From Geodermatophilus africanus (GTDB lineage Bacteria > Actinomycetota > Actinomycetes > Mycobacteriales > Geodermatophilaceae), in the NCBI RefSeq assembly GCF_900107105.1, contig NZ_FNOT01000008.1, positions 1 through 64,000 of the forward strand: a DNA stretch of 64,000 nt, written 5' to 3'. The translations under genes were made by a program, and so were the position numbers. This document shows, in pieces, positions 1 through 8,248 of this stretch. The notes under the pieces are model-generated. The model saw nothing but the letters and a program-made list of their open reading frames with translations. It was not told the DNA's origin and made no database searches. Position 1 is the stretch's first letter, and the number at the start of each line of letters is the position of its first letter.

Positions 1-144
1 TATCCCAGAGCCGGGGGCAGGTTGCCCACGTGTTACTCACCCGTTCGCCACTCATTCCCCACCGAAGCGGGTTCAGCGTTCGACTTGCATGTGTTAAGCA
101 CGCCGCCAGCGTTCGTCCTGAGCCAGGATCAAACTCTCCGTAGA
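1..144 (-). rRNA. rrs: 16S ribosomal RNA, 5' end (partial)
   Basis: The minus strand carries the universal 16S start, AGAGTTTGATCCTGGCTCAG, at 118-137. Placing the mature 5' end seven bases upstream as in E. coli gives about position 144. The gene continues beyond the left edge of the window, so only about 144 nt of the roughly 1.5 kb molecule is present. The segment includes the CAAGTCGAACG region that is conserved near the 5' end of bacterial 16S genes. Confidence 0.98.
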
Positions 145-248
145 TGAATCGATCCGGGCGAGAACCGAGAACAGGCGCTCTCGAAATCCATCAACCCAAA
201 GAAACCCACAAAGGGGTTACATACATGGCACTGACTTTCGGCACGCTG

Positions 249-264
249 TTGAGTTCTCAAAGAG
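249..264 (-). promoter_or_regulatory. rRNA leader BoxA antitermination element
   Basis: On the minus strand, about 105 nt upstream of the 16S 5' end, stands CTCTTTGAGAACTCAA, followed by CAGCGTG. This is the standard actinobacterial rRNA leader motif containing the Nus-factor BoxA sequence TTTGAGAACTCAA. It sits in the precursor RNA, not the mature rRNA. Confidence 0.85.
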
Positions 265-639
265 CGGACGCGCAGCGACTCGACCCTCTCGGGCTTCGTC
301 TCTGGCGGCTTGTCCCACTGTACACCGCGCTCCGCATCGGTCGGACCTCGGGGTCCTACCGGCGGTTTCCCAGGCTTGCGGCCCGGTCCGTTCTCGCTCG
401 GTGCAGCGAGAACAGTACACCAGCCTCAGGGGCCTCTGCAGGGGGGTCCCCGGAGGTCCCCTGAGCCGGCCGGTGACCGGGTCGCCCGGCCACCGGCACC
501 CTCCCCGGGGCCATCGACCACGCGGGCCGCTGGGGTGGTCGCGACCCGGCCGACACCAGGCGGTGGGCGGCGGTCCCGCTCTGCGCGGTCGGCCCCCCGC
601 GAGGCTCGACCGGCCGGGGCCGCACGGGCGACCCGCGCA
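265..639 (-). promoter_or_regulatory. rRNA operon promoter region (no protein gene seen)
   Basis: This stretch between the alkB stop and the BoxA leader contains no convincing gene and should hold the rRNA promoters. Two -10-like hexamers are visible on the minus strand, TACTGT at 412-417 and TACAGT at 317-322, but neither has a good -35 at 16-18 bp. A perfect 9-bp inverted repeat (GTTCTCGCT/AGCGAGAAC, 390-413) lies just downstream of the first and would form a hairpin at the start of the leader transcript. Promoter positions are inference. Confidence 0.5.
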
Positions 640-1263
640 TCAGGCGACCCCGCGGGGCCGGAACTGGACGCTCACCCGGGGTCCTACCGGCTTGGCCGTC
701 TTCGGGATGCAGTGCTCCCACGTGCGCTGGCACGACCCGCCCATGACCACCAGGTCACCGTGTCCCAGGGGGAACCGCAGGGCCTCCCCGCCGCCGACCG
801 GGCGGAGCAGCAGCGGCCGCGGCGAACCGAAGGACACGATCGCGACCATCGTGTCGGCGCCGCGCCCACGGCCGAGCCGGTCCCCGTGCCAGGCGACGCT
901 GTCACGGCCGTCGCGGTAGAGGCACATGCCGGCGCTGACGAACGGCTCGCCGAGCTCGGGGCCGTAGTGCGCGTTCAGCGCCTCCCGCGCCTCGGTCAGC
1001 GATGGGTGCGGCAGCGGTTCTCCGCCGCCGTACCACCGCAGCAGTCGAGGGACGGCGACCTCGCGCTCGTACATCTGCCGCCGGTCGGCCCGCCAGCCGA
1101 TGTCCCCGAGCAGCACGTCGAGGACCTCGTCGGACCCCTGGACCCATCCGGGCAGGTGGTCGACCCAGGCACCGTGGCTGAGTGAGTGCCGCGTGAGCGA
1201 CAGCGGTCCGAGCGTCGCCTCCTCGGCGAGGTCCCACATCGACGGCTGGTGCGCGAGCGACAT
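640..1263 (-). CDS. alkB: AlkB-family 2-oxoglutarate/Fe(II) dioxygenase
   Basis: Predicted to repair alkylated nucleobases (1-methyladenine, 3-methylcytosine) by oxidative demethylation using Fe(II) and 2-oxoglutarate. The 207-residue length is typical. The iron ligands are visible as His126-Gly-Asp128 (AWHGD) and His184 (TWEHCIPK), and the 2-oxoglutarate arginines as Arg196 and Arg202 in PRVSVQFRPR near the C-terminus. The gene stands alone on the minus strand between the recQ-like helicase and the rRNA promoter region. The ATG start gives a canonical N-terminus. Assignment to the family is secure; the preferred substrate is not readable from sequence. Confidence 0.93.
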   Translation of the reverse strand: MSLAHQPSMWDLAEEATLGPLSLTRHSLSHGAWVDHLPGWVQGSDEVLDVLLGDIGWRADRRQMYEREVAVPRLLRWYGGGEPLPHPSLTEAREALNAHYGPELGEPFVSAGMCLYRDGRDSVAWHGDRLGRGRGADTMVAIVSFGSPRPLLLRPVGGGEALRFPLGHGDLVVMGGSCQRTWEHCIPKTAKPVGPRVSVQFRPRGVA

Positions 1264-1380
1264 GCGGGGAGGCTACGCGGGATCGAACGCGTGTACGAGT
1301 GGGAGCGTCGTCAGCCCCTCGGCCACGCCGTGACCCCGGCCCGAGCTCGCGAGTGGACGGGGACAGGGGGTCCCCTCACG

Positions 1381-1412
1381 AAGGGCGGGGAGGACGGGGT
1401 CCTTCCTCAGGC
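1381..1412 (-). terminator. Terminator-like repeat starting at the recQ stop codon (degenerate copy)
   Basis: Minus-strand sequence from the helicase stop reads TGAGGAAGGACCCCGTCCTC, with an AGGAC/GTCCT stem. It is a divergent copy of the elements at 26673-26736 and 47973-48036, which also begin exactly at the stop codon of a minus-strand gene. Likely intrinsic terminator. Confidence 0.5.
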
Positions 1413-3626
1413 GGTCAGTGCCAGCGCGAAGGGCAGCACGCGGGAGGCGCCGGCCAGCCGCAGCTCCCGGCCGGCGACGGTCATCGTCCACCGCGAGTCG
1501 GCGAGGTCGTCGACGAGCAGCACCGGCACCGGGCCCAGCTCCTCCAGCCGCCGGCGCAGCTCCGGCCCGACGACGATCCGCTGCCACACCCCGGCGAGCC
1601 GGAAGGCGCTGTTGCCGCCGGGCTGCCCCGTCGGGCCGCCGTGCGCGAGGGACAGTTCCCCGAGGTAGGGCAGCCGGCCCAGTCCGGCCAGCCCCTGTGC
1701 CAGCCCGGTCACCAGTCGCGGCCGGCGTCGCGAGGGCACGGCGACGACCCCGGCCGGGCGCTCCGCCCAGTCCCAGGCGCCGAGCACCCGGGCGCACGCC
1801 CGCAGCAGCTCGTCGTCCGGCGGGACGTCCGACGGCGCCCGCCGCACCGGTACGTCGAAGGCGGCGTCCGGGTCCTCCTCCAGCCCTGGGGCCTCGAGGT
1901 CGACCACGCCGCCGACGCCGTCGTCCCCGAGCAGGGTGCGCAGCCGCTGACCCCAGCCCAGGTCGGTGAGCCGGGCGACGGACCGGCCCGGGTCGAGCTG
2001 CTCGCCGGGCGCGATCTTCCCCTTCACCTCGATGCCGAGGCGGTCGGCGCCGGTCGGCCACTGGGCGCGAGGGGCCAGCTCCACGCCGGGGCGGTCGAGC
2101 GCGGCGGAGGCGGCCTGGGCCGCGCCCTCCGGGACGTCGGTGGAGTACCAGGGGCCCGCGCAGACGTCGCAGCGGCCGCAGGGCGCGGCGGTCGGGTCGT
2201 CGAGGGCCTCCTGCAGGAAGGCCATGCGGCACTGCGCCTCGTCGACCGGGCGGGCGTAGGCGATCATCGCCCGCTGCTCGGCCTCGCGGGTGCGCGTCAC
2301 GCGGGCGTACCGGTCGGCGTCGTACACCCACGGCCGGCCGGTGGACCGCCAGCCGCCCTGCACCCGCTCGACCGCACCGTCGACCGCGAGCACCTTGAGC
2401 AGCAGCTCCAGCCGGGAGCGGCGGACGTCGGCCACCGTCTCCAGCCGCGCCACCGACCACGCCTTCCCGTCGGCCATGGCCGACAGCACCGCGGCGGCGT
2501 GGTCCTCCCGCGGCATGGAGGAGGTGGCGAACCACTGCCAGATCGCGAGGTCCTCGGGGCCGGGGAGCAGCAGCACGTCGGCGTGCTCGACGGCGCGGCC
2601 GGCGCGGCCCACCTGCTGGTAGTAGCTGACCGGCGAGGACGGCGCCCCCAGGTGGACGACGAAGCCGAGGTCGGGCTTGTCGAAGCCCATGCCCAGCGCC
2701 GAGGTGGCCACCAGCGCCTTGACCCGGTTCTCCCGCAGCGCCTCCTCGGCGTCCTTGCGGTCGGCGTCGTCGAGCCGGCCCGTGTAGGCGCGCACCTCGT
2801 GGCCGGCGTCGCGCAGCAGCGCGGCGGTCTCCTCGGCGGCGGCCACGGTGAGCGTGTAGACGATCCCGCTGCCCGGCAGGTCGCCGAGGCGGGCGGCGAG
2901 CCAGGCCAGCCGCGCCCGGTCGGTGGGCAGCCGGAGCACGCCGAGGCGCAGCGAGTCGCGGGCCAGGGGGCCGCGCACCGCCGTCACGCTCACACCACCC
3001 GCGCCGAGCTGCTCGGCGACGTCGGCGACGACGCGCTCGTTGGCCGTCGCGGTGGTGGCGAGCACGGGCGTCCCGGCGGGGAGGGTGGCGAGCAGGTCGC
3101 GGATGCGGCGGTAGTCGGGACGGAAGTCGTGACCCCAGTCGGAGACGCAGTGCGCCTCGTCGACGACGAGCAGCCCGCAGCGGGCGACCAGCCCCGGCAG
3201 CTGCTCCTCGCGGAAGCGGGGGTTGGTCAGCCGCTCCGGGGAGACGAGCAGGACGTCGACCTCGTCGGCGGCCAGGGCCGCGGCTACGTCGTCCCACTCG
3301 GTGGCGTTCGCGCTGGAGATCTCGACGGCGCGGATGCCGGCGCGTGCGGCGGCGGCGACCTGGTCGCGCATCAGCGCGAGCAGCGGGCTGACCAGCAGGG
3401 TGGGACCGGCGCCGCGGCGGCGCAGCAGGGCGGTGGAGACGAAGTAGACCGCCGACTTGCCCCACCCGGTGCGCTGCACGACCAGGGCCCGCTCGGAGCG
3501 CTCGACCAATGCGGCGACGGCGGCGTCCTGCCCCTCGCGGAAGACCGCGTCGGGCCGGCCGGTCAGCTCGCGGAGGACGTCGAGGGCCTCGGTGGCCAGG
3601 TCGGCGGACGGCACGGCGGTGGTCAT
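1407..3626 (-). CDS. recQ: RecQ-like ATP-dependent DNA helicase with C-terminal phosphoribosyltransferase-like domain
   Basis: A 739-residue superfamily 2 helicase expected to unwind DNA 3' to 5' in repair or recombination. The N-terminal half holds the Walker A (QRTGWGKSAVYF), the DEAH box (VVDEAHCVSDWGHDFRPDYR) and the motif VI region (QQVGRAGR), followed by the RecQ zinc-cluster cysteines (CGRCDVCAGPW). The last 40 residues (LLVDDLADSRWT) look like a PRPP-loop of a phosphoribosyltransferase fold, an accessory domain seen in actinobacterial RecQ variants; no HRDC domain was recognised. The frame is open far upstream, but ATG 3626 begins the conserved protein and lies 8 nt after a -10-like TACTGT (3635-3640), suggesting a leaderless mRNA. 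Confidence 0.9.
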   Translation of the reverse strand: MTTAVPSADLATEALDVLRELTGRPDAVFREGQDAAVAALVERSERALVVQRTGWGKSAVYFVSTALLRRRGAGPTLLVSPLLALMRDQVAAAARAGIRAVEISSANATEWDDVAAALAADEVDVLLVSPERLTNPRFREEQLPGLVARCGLLVVDEAHCVSDWGHDFRPDYRRIRDLLATLPAGTPVLATTATANERVVADVAEQLGAGGVSVTAVRGPLARDSLRLGVLRLPTDRARLAWLAARLGDLPGSGIVYTLTVAAAEETAALLRDAGHEVRAYTGRLDDADRKDAEEALRENRVKALVATSALGMGFDKPDLGFVVHLGAPSSPVSYYQQVGRAGRAVEHADVLLLPGPEDLAIWQWFATSSMPREDHAAAVLSAMADGKAWSVARLETVADVRRSRLELLLKVLAVDGAVERVQGGWRSTGRPWVYDADRYARVTRTREAEQRAMIAYARPVDEAQCRMAFLQEALDDPTAAPCGRCDVCAGPWYSTDVPEGAAQAASAALDRPGVELAPRAQWPTGADRLGIEVKGKIAPGEQLDPGRSVARLTDLGWGQRLRTLLGDDGVGGVVDLEAPGLEEDPDAAFDVPVRRAPSDVPPDDELLRACARVLGAWDWAERPAGVVAVPSRRRPRLVTGLAQGLAGLGRLPYLGELSLAHGGPTGQPGGNSAFRLAGVWQRIVVGPELRRRLEELGPVPVLLVDDLADSRWTMTVAGRELRLAGASRVLPFALALTA

Positions 3627-3707
3627 GGCACCCGACAGTAGGCAGCGACGACGACAGGACCGGCCGCCGCGCGGATCCTGGGGAGAGAGGGGGACAATCC
3701 ACAGACC

Positions 3708-4526
3708 ATGCGACCACCGGACAACCACGTGCACACCAGGTGGTCCTGGGACACCGCCGAGTCCTCCACGATGGTGCGCGCGTGCGAGCGGGCGGTGGCC
3801 CGGGGCCTGCCCGCCATCGCCTTCACCGAGCACCTCGACTTCACGACCTGGACACCGGAGGACCGGGCCACCGCCGACGGGCTGGTCGACCGGCACGCCT
3901 CCCGGCACCTGCCCATCGACGTCGAGGGCTACTCCGCCGAGCTCGAGGAGTGCCGCGAGCGATTCCCGGAGCTGCGGATCTGGTCGGGTGTGGAGACCGG
4001 CGAGCCGCACCTGTTCGCCGCCAGCGTCGCCGCCCACCTGCGGGACTCCCCCGTCGACCGGGTGCTCGGCTCGCTGCACTCGCTGAGCCAGGACGGCCGG
4101 CTCTACGGCATCGGCCGGCTGCTCTACCCCGACCCGGACAGCACGATGCGCCGCTACCTGGCCGAGGTCGTCGACATGGTCGAGAGCAGCGACGTCTTCG
4201 AGGTGCTCGCCCACGTCGACTTCCCGCGGCGGTACTGGCCCGGGGGCAGTGACCGGTACTCCGAGAAGGACTACGAGGAGGAGTACCGGGCGGTGTTCCG
4301 GGCGCTGGCCGGGACCGGCCGGGCGCTCGAGGTGAACACGACCAGCCCGCTGGCCTCGGTCGACCAGGTGCGCTGGTTCCACGAGGAGGGCGGCGCGGCG
4401 GTCAGCTTCGGCAGCGACGCACACCAGCCGGCCGGCGTCGGCCAGTACTTCGACCTCGCGGTGGACGTCGTCGAGGCGGCCGGCTTCCGGCCCGGGCGGG
4501 ACGCCTTCGACTTCTGGCGCCGCTGA
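3708..4526 (+). CDS. PHP-domain phosphoesterase (histidinol-phosphatase-like)
   Basis: A 272-residue PHP (polymerase and histidinol phosphatase) domain protein, a trinuclear-metal phosphoesterase. The metal ligands are visible in order: DNHVHTRWSWD at the N-terminus, AFTEHLDF near residue 42, GSLHSL near 122, a central HVDFPRRYW, and FGSDAHQP near the C-terminus. It is divergent from the helicase, with only 81 bp between starts; a GACAAT hexamer at 3693-3698 could serve as its -10. Length and motifs fit the histidinol-phosphatase/HisK-like branch, but no his genes are nearby, so the physiological substrate is unassigned. Confidence 0.88.
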   Translation: MRPPDNHVHTRWSWDTAESSTMVRACERAVARGLPAIAFTEHLDFTTWTPEDRATADGLVDRHASRHLPIDVEGYSAELEECRERFPELRIWSGVETGEPHLFAASVAAHLRDSPVDRVLGSLHSLSQDGRLYGIGRLLYPDPDSTMRRYLAEVVDMVESSDVFEVLAHVDFPRRYWPGGSDRYSEKDYEEEYRAVFRALAGTGRALEVNTTSPLASVDQVRWFHEEGGAAVSFGSDAHQPAGVGQYFDLAVDVVEAAGFRPGRDAFDFWRR

Positions 4527-4535
4527 GCCGGGCGC

Positions 4536-4902
4536 TCAGGCTGCCATCCGATCCAGCGCCGAGCGCCAGGTCCGCGGGAACGCGAGGGGCCCGATCACAC
4601 CCGGGGTCAGCAGCACGGCCCGGCCCCGCAGTCCCCGGTTGCCGCCGCCGTTCCGTGGCGCGATCAGGACCTCGCCGGTGACCCGGTCGGGAGCCGCCCA
4701 CTCGTAGCGCAGCACCACCCAGAGGTGGACGCCGGCGCTGCCCTCCCGGACGACGGCCCAGCCCCCCCGGCTCGCGGACCTCGTACGTGGCCGGGTCGAG
4801 CGTCGTCGACCACACCTCGAGCCGCCGCTCGCTCACGTCGGTGAACGCCGCGAAGACCTGTTCCGGGCTCGCGTGCGTGTCCAGGCCGAAGTGGACGCGC
4901 AT
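4536..4902 (-). pseudogene. SRPBCC-family protein, frameshifted at a seven-base G run
   Basis: From ATG 4902 the reading frame gives an SRPBCC (START-like) N-terminus, MRVHFGLDTHASPEQVFAAF, through TYEVREPGG. It then leaves frame at a run of seven G (minus strand; C7 at 4762-4768). Removing one G restores a continuous product: WAVVREG, then VVLRYEWAAPDRVTGEVL, ending SALDRMAA at 4536. The joined protein would be about 121 residues, normal for a small SRPBCC domain. The defect is either a true pseudogene or a homopolymer sequencing error. It converges on the PHP gene with a 9-bp gap. Confidence 0.75.
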
Positions 4903-4980
4903 CGTCGTCTCCCCTCGGGACCCCGCTGCGGACAGATCCTCCTCTCCCGCCCTGATCGGAGGCGTGGACGAGCTCGTGCC

Positions 4981-5021
4981 AGGTACTTCACCGCTAAGAG
5001 AAAGGCGGATACGGTCGGTCG
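4981..5021 (+). promoter_or_regulatory. Shared 18-bp motif and putative leaderless promoter of arcC
   Basis: AGGTACTTCACCGCTAAG at 4981-4998 is one of four copies of ARGTRYYTCASYSSTAAR in the window. Twelve bp after it comes a -10-like TACGGT (5010-5015), and the GTG start follows at 5022, so the mRNA is probably leaderless. The motif covers the expected -35 zone, as a repressor or activator site would. The same TACGGTCGG core precedes fdrA on the other strand (12706-12711). Sequence similarity is directly seen; the regulatory role is inferred. Confidence 0.6.
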
Positions 5022-6020
5022 GTGACCTCCGGCCGCGTCGTGATCGCCCTCGGTGGCAACGCGATGACCGGCCCGGACGGCTCGGCCACCCCCGGCGCGC
5101 AGCGCGAGGCGATCGCCGCGGCCTCGCAGCGCGTGGCCGAGGTCGTGGCCACCGGCGTCCAGGTGGTGCTGACGCACGGCAACGGACCGCAGGTGGGCAA
5201 CCTGCTGGTCAAGAACGAGCTGGCCGCGCACGAGGTCCCGCCGGTGCCGCTGGACTGGTGCGTCGCCCAGACCCAGGCGACCATCGGGTTCACGCTGGCC
5301 GACGAGCTCGACGCCGCCCTCGCCGCCCACGGGCTGCCGCAGCGCACCGCCGCCCTCGTCACCCGCACGCTCGTCGACGCCGACGACCCGCACTTCCGCG
5401 AGCCCTCCAAGCCGGTGGGGCGCTTCCGCCCGCGCGAGCAGGCCGAACGCTCGATGGCCCACGGGCAGGTGTGGGAGGACCGCGGCGAGCGCGGCTGGCG
5501 GCGGGTCGTCGCCTCGCCCGAGCCGCGACGGGTGGTCGACGTGCCGGGCGTCGAGGCGCTGCTCGCGGCCGGCTTCGCCGTAGTCTGCGCCGGCGGGGGC
5601 GGCGTCCCCGTGGTGGACGACGGGACCGGCGGGGCACTGCGTGGCGTCGAGGCCGTCATCGACAAGGACCTCACCGCCGCCCTGCTGGCCCGCGAGCTGG
5701 ACGCCGGCACGCTGGTGATCGCGACCGACGTCCCCCACGTGCTCGTCGGGTACGGCACCCCCGCCGCCCGGCCGCTCGGGCGGGTCACCCCGGCCGAGCT
5801 GCGCGCGCACGCGGCCGCCGGGGAGTTCGCCCGCGGCTCCATGGCCCCCAAGGTCGAGGCCGCACTCCGCTTCGTCGAGTCGTCGGGCCCCGGCCACCCC
5901 GCCCGCGCCGTCGTCACGTCCCTCGAGCACATCGCCGACGCCGTCACGCGCGACGACGTCGGCACCGTCCTCCAGATGGGCCCTCCCGCCTCCGCGCACG
6001 AGGGCCACACCCGTCCCTAG
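5022..6020 (+). CDS. arcC: Carbamate kinase
   Basis: Catalyses ADP + carbamoyl phosphate to ATP + carbamate, the energy-yielding direction in catabolism. The 332-residue protein has the amino-acid-kinase-fold glycine loop [10 protein letters not shown] at the N-terminus, [11 protein letters not shown], the [10 protein letters not shown] segment near 190, the conserved [13 protein letters not shown], and [10 protein letters not shown] near the C-terminus. The start is GTG with no clear Shine-Dalgarno, consistent with a leaderless transcript. It is followed 13 bp downstream by the ring-opening amidohydrolase. With FdrA and the DUF1116 protein nearby, the likely source of carbamoyl phosphate is cleavage of a ureido acid, not arginine deimination, for which no genes are present. 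Confidence 0.95.
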   Translation: MTSGRVVIALGGNAMTGPDGSATPGAQREAIAAASQRVAEVVATGVQVVLTHGNGPQVGNLLVKNELAAHEVPPVPLDWCVAQTQATIGFTLADELDAALAAHGLPQRTAALVTRTLVDADDPHFREPSKPVGRFRPREQAERSMAHGQVWEDRGERGWRRVVASPEPRRVVDVPGVEALLAAGFAVVCAGGGGVPVVDDGTGGALRGVEAVIDKDLTAALLARELDAGTLVIATDVPHVLVGYGTPAARPLGRVTPAELRAHAAAGEFARGSMAPKVEAALRFVESSGPGHPARAVVTSLEHIADAVTRDDVGTVLQMGPPASAHEGHTRP

Positions 6021-6033
6021 AGAGAAGGAAGCC

Positions 6034-7137
6034 GTGCCCGCACCGATCGAGGTCCGCAAGATCCCGCTGCACAACGTCAGTGACGCCTCCGAGCTGGCGA
6101 AGCTGATCGACGACGGCGTGATGGAGGCCGACCGGGTGGTCGCCGTCATCGGCAAGACCGAGGGCAACGGCGGGGTGAACGACTACACGCGGATCATCGC
6201 CGACCGGGCCTTCCGCGAGGTGCTGCTCGAGAAGGGCAGCCGCTCCAAGGAGGAGGTCGCTCAGATCCCGATCGTGTGGTCGGGCGGCACGGACGGCGTC
6301 ATCAGCCCGCACGCGACGGTCTTCGCCACGCTGCCCGAGGACGCCGTCGAGCGGACCGACGAGCCGCGGCTGACCGTCGGCTACGCGATGAGCGACGTCC
6401 TCCTGCCCGAGGACATCGGCCGGATCACCATGGTCGAGAAGGTCGCCGAGGGCGTGCGCCGCGCGATGGCGGAGGCCGGCATCGAGGACCCGGCCGACGT
6501 CCACTACGTGCAGACCAAGACGCCGCTGCTGACCATCGAGACCATCCGCGACGCCAAGTCGCGCGGCAAGGACACCTACTACGACGAGCCGCACGGCTCG
6601 ATGGACCTGTCCAACGGGACGACGGCGCTGGGCATCGCGGTGGCGCTCGGCGAGATCGAGATGCCGCGCCAGGAGCAGGTCATGCGCGACCTGTCGCTGT
6701 ACAGCGCGGTGGCCTCCTGCTCGTCCGGCGTCGAGCTGGACCGCGCGCAGATCGTCGTCGTCGGCAACGCCCGCGGGCACGGCGGCGCCTACCGGATCGG
6801 CCACTCGGTGATGCGCGACGCGCTCGACCAGGACGGCATCTGGAACGCCGTCCGGGACGCCGGGCTCGAGCTGCCCGAGCGGCCGCACCCCAGGGACCTC
6901 GGCGACCGGCTGGTCAACGTCTTCCTCAAGTGCGAGGCCGACCCGACCGGCTACGTCCGCGGCCGGCGCAACGCGATGCTCGACGACTCCGACGTCTTCT
7001 GGCACCGGCAGATCAAGGCGACGGTGGGTGGCGTGGCGGCGTCGGTGACCGGGGACCCGGCGGTGTTCGTGTCGGTGGCCGCGGTGCACCAGGGCCCGTC
7101 GGGCGGCGGACCGGTGGCCGCGATCGTCCGCGCGTGA
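6034..7137 (+). CDS. Ring-opening amidohydrolase (barbiturase / cyanuric acid hydrolase family)
   Basis: Hydrolyses a cyclic imide bond of a nitrogen heterocycle. The known enzymes are barbiturase (barbiturate to ureidomalonate, oxidative pyrimidine degradation) and AtzD/TrzD (cyanuric acid to carboxybiuret). The 367-residue length matches, and the family features [15 protein letters not shown] (about 40-54), [23 protein letters not shown] and a C-terminal [13 protein letters not shown] are visible; each third of the protein carries part of the threefold Ser/Lys active site. GTG start preceded by AGAGAAGGAAG. Co-occurrence with an NCS2 uracil-xanthine permease and a molybdenum hydroxylase favours barbiturase; the family alone cannot settle the substrate. 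Confidence 0.88.
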   Translation: MPAPIEVRKIPLHNVSDASELAKLIDDGVMEADRVVAVIGKTEGNGGVNDYTRIIADRAFREVLLEKGSRSKEEVAQIPIVWSGGTDGVISPHATVFATLPEDAVERTDEPRLTVGYAMSDVLLPEDIGRITMVEKVAEGVRRAMAEAGIEDPADVHYVQTKTPLLTIETIRDAKSRGKDTYYDEPHGSMDLSNGTTALGIAVALGEIEMPRQEQVMRDLSLYSAVASCSSGVELDRAQIVVVGNARGHGGAYRIGHSVMRDALDQDGIWNAVRDAGLELPERPHPRDLGDRLVNVFLKCEADPTGYVRGRRNAMLDDSDVFWHRQIKATVGGVAASVTGDPAVFVSVAAVHQGPSGGGPVAAIVRA

Positions 7138-7168
7138 GCCGCTCGGGTCACCCGGGGTGCGGCGCGCC

Positions 7169-7477
7169 TCAGTCCGCTCGGACCTCGAACTGCACCCGCG
7201 CGATCTCCTCGCAGACCGGGTCGAACTGCTCGCGCCGGATGCGGTTGTGCTCGGCCTCCGCGTCGTACGCGCGGTAGGCCTCGGCGTCGACGAAGTCGCT
7301 GGTGATGGCGAAGCTCCAGGCCCCGGGACGCAGGCCGGCGTCCAGGCCGACCCGCACGTCGACCAGCCCCGGCACGGGTAGGGCGACGATGGCGTCGAGC
7401 GCCTCTCGGACGTGGGCGAGGTCGGTGCCCGGGCGCACCCGGCCGACGACGACGTTGCGGATCACCGGGTCAGTCAC
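7169..7477 (-). CDS. Dabb (stress-responsive A/B barrel) family protein
   Basis: A 102-residue dimeric alpha/beta-barrel protein of the Dabb group, ferredoxin-like folds that dimerise and often bind or modify small hydrophobic molecules. The N-terminal strand IRNVVVGRVRPGTD and the central WSFAITSDFVDAEAYRAYD are typical. GTG start. It converges on the amidohydrolase with 31 bp between stops and lies downstream of the S4 paralog behind a long hairpin, so it is likely transcribed separately. Biochemical role unknown. Confidence 0.75.
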   Translation of the reverse strand: MTDPVIRNVVVGRVRPGTDLAHVREALDAIVALPVPGLVDVRVGLDAGLRPGAWSFAITSDFVDAEAYRAYDAEAEHNRIRREQFDPVCEEIARVQFEVRAD

Positions 7478-7517
7478 CGCGACCGTCGGCGTCCGCGTTC
7501 CGGTCAGCCTGTCGGCA

Positions 7518-7575
7518 CGAGATCTGCACAGTGGTGGCGATCAGGGCCCTGATGCCCGCCAGTGTGCAGATCTCG
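7518..7575. repeat. 58-bp imperfect palindrome with 13-bp perfect ends
   Basis: CGAGATCTGCACA (7518-7530) is exactly inverted at 7563-7575, and the inner part (GCGATCAGG/CCTGATG) is also largely self-complementary, so almost the whole 58 bp can fold into one stem. It lies directly downstream of the S4 paralog stop and could terminate it. The outer GAGATC resembles the palindromes at 9019-9078 and 62316-62381. Confidence 0.7.
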
Positions 7576-7584
7576 CGGGGAGGA

Positions 7585-8187
7585 TCAGCGGGAGTAGTGC
7601 TCGACGACCAGTTGCTCCTCGCAGACCACCGGGACCTCGTCGCGGCCGGGCACGCGCTCGACGCGGGCGACCAGGTCGGCCAGCCGGACCTCGAGGTAGG
7701 CCGGCGCGGTGGCGTGCGCGCCGGACGCGGCGACGACGAACGGCTCCTTGCTCTTGGACTTCTCCGCGATCTGCACGAAGTCGCCGGGCCTGAGCCGGTA
7801 GGAGGGGCGGTCGACCCGCTTGCCGTTGACCAGCACGTGCTGGTGGGTGACGAACTGGCGCGCCTGGTAGATGGTTCGTGCGAAGCCGGCCCGCAGCACG
7901 GTCGCATCCAGGCGGGACTCGAGGTCCTGGATCAGCGTCTCGCCGGTCTTGCCGCCGGTCCGCCGGGCGCGGTCGAAGGCGGCGCGCAGCTGCGTCTCGC
8001 TGACGTCGTACTGGGCCCGCAGTCGCTGCTTCTCGCGCAGCCGGGTCGAGTAGTCGCTGTCCTTGCGGCGCTTGCGGCCGTGCTCGCCCGGCGGGTACGG
8101 ACGGCGCTCGAAGTACTCGACGGCCTTCGGGGTGAGCGGGATGCCGAGCGCGCGGCTGATCCGGACCTTCGGACGAGGGGTGTTCAC
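7585..8187 (-). CDS. rpsD: 30S ribosomal protein S4 paralog, zinc-free (C-minus) type
   Basis: A 200-residue S4, the primary-binding protein that nucleates the 30S body on 16S rRNA. It has the S4 N-terminal domain with RRPYPPGEHGRKRRK and the S4 RNA-binding domain QARQFVTHQHVLVNGKRVDRPSYRL (about 105-130). The four N-terminal cysteines of zinc-binding S4 are absent; the only cysteine is near the C-terminus. The GTG at 8187 is chosen over an upstream ATG because GGAGGT lies 5 bp before it. No other ribosomal genes surround it, so this is probably an accessory copy. An iron-box-like operator sits at 8201-8219 just upstream. Zinc-free S4 paralogs elsewhere are commonly Zur-regulated, which makes this operator unexpected. 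Confidence 0.9.
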   Translation of the reverse strand: MNTPRPKVRISRALGIPLTPKAVEYFERRPYPPGEHGRKRRKDSDYSTRLREKQRLRAQYDVSETQLRAAFDRARRTGGKTGETLIQDLESRLDATVLRAGFARTIYQARQFVTHQHVLVNGKRVDRPSYRLRPGDFVQIAEKSKSKEPFVVAASGAHATAPAYLEVRLADLVARVERVPGRDEVPVVCEEQLVVEHYSR

Positions 8188-8200
8188 GGCGACCTCCAAG

Positions 8201-8219
8201 TTTGGTTAGGCTCACCTTA
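8201..8219. promoter_or_regulatory. DtxR/IdeR iron-box-like operator between rpsD paralog and DUF2470 gene
   Basis: TTTGGTTAGGCTCACCTTA matches 16 of 19 positions of the IdeR/DtxR consensus TTAGGTTAGGCTAACCTAA. It lies 14 bp upstream of the S4 paralog start (minus) and 30 bp upstream of the DUF2470 gene start (plus), so one site could control both divergent genes in response to iron. Confidence 0.7.
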
Positions 8220-8248
8220 TTCCATCGTCGAGCGTCATTGGGAGCCCC

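Noticed and set aside
390-413. Inverted repeat GTTCTCGCT/AGCGAGAAC as a LexA box
   Set aside because: The arms and spacing do not fit the actinobacterial LexA site TCGAAC-N4-GTTCGA, and an rRNA promoter is an unlikely SOS target.
1299-3641. Long open frame on the plus strand opposite the RecQ-like gene
   Set aside because: It is the mirror of a clear helicase gene; the product is low-complexity Gly/Arg/Ala without motifs, as expected for antisense frames in GC-rich DNA. The same applies to long frames opposite the permease, Mo hydroxylase, AccC and HyuA/HyuB genes.
5022-6020. Carbamate kinase as part of the arginine deiminase pathway
   Set aside because: No arginine deiminase or ornithine carbamoyltransferase gene is nearby; FdrA and the DUF1116 protein offer another source of carbamoyl phosphate.
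7585-8187. Main housekeeping rpsD
   Set aside because: The main actinobacterial rpsD usually lies with rpsM, rpsK and rpoA; here it stands alone behind an iron-box-like site and lacks zinc ligands, so an accessory paralog is more likely, though a sole copy cannot be excluded from this window.
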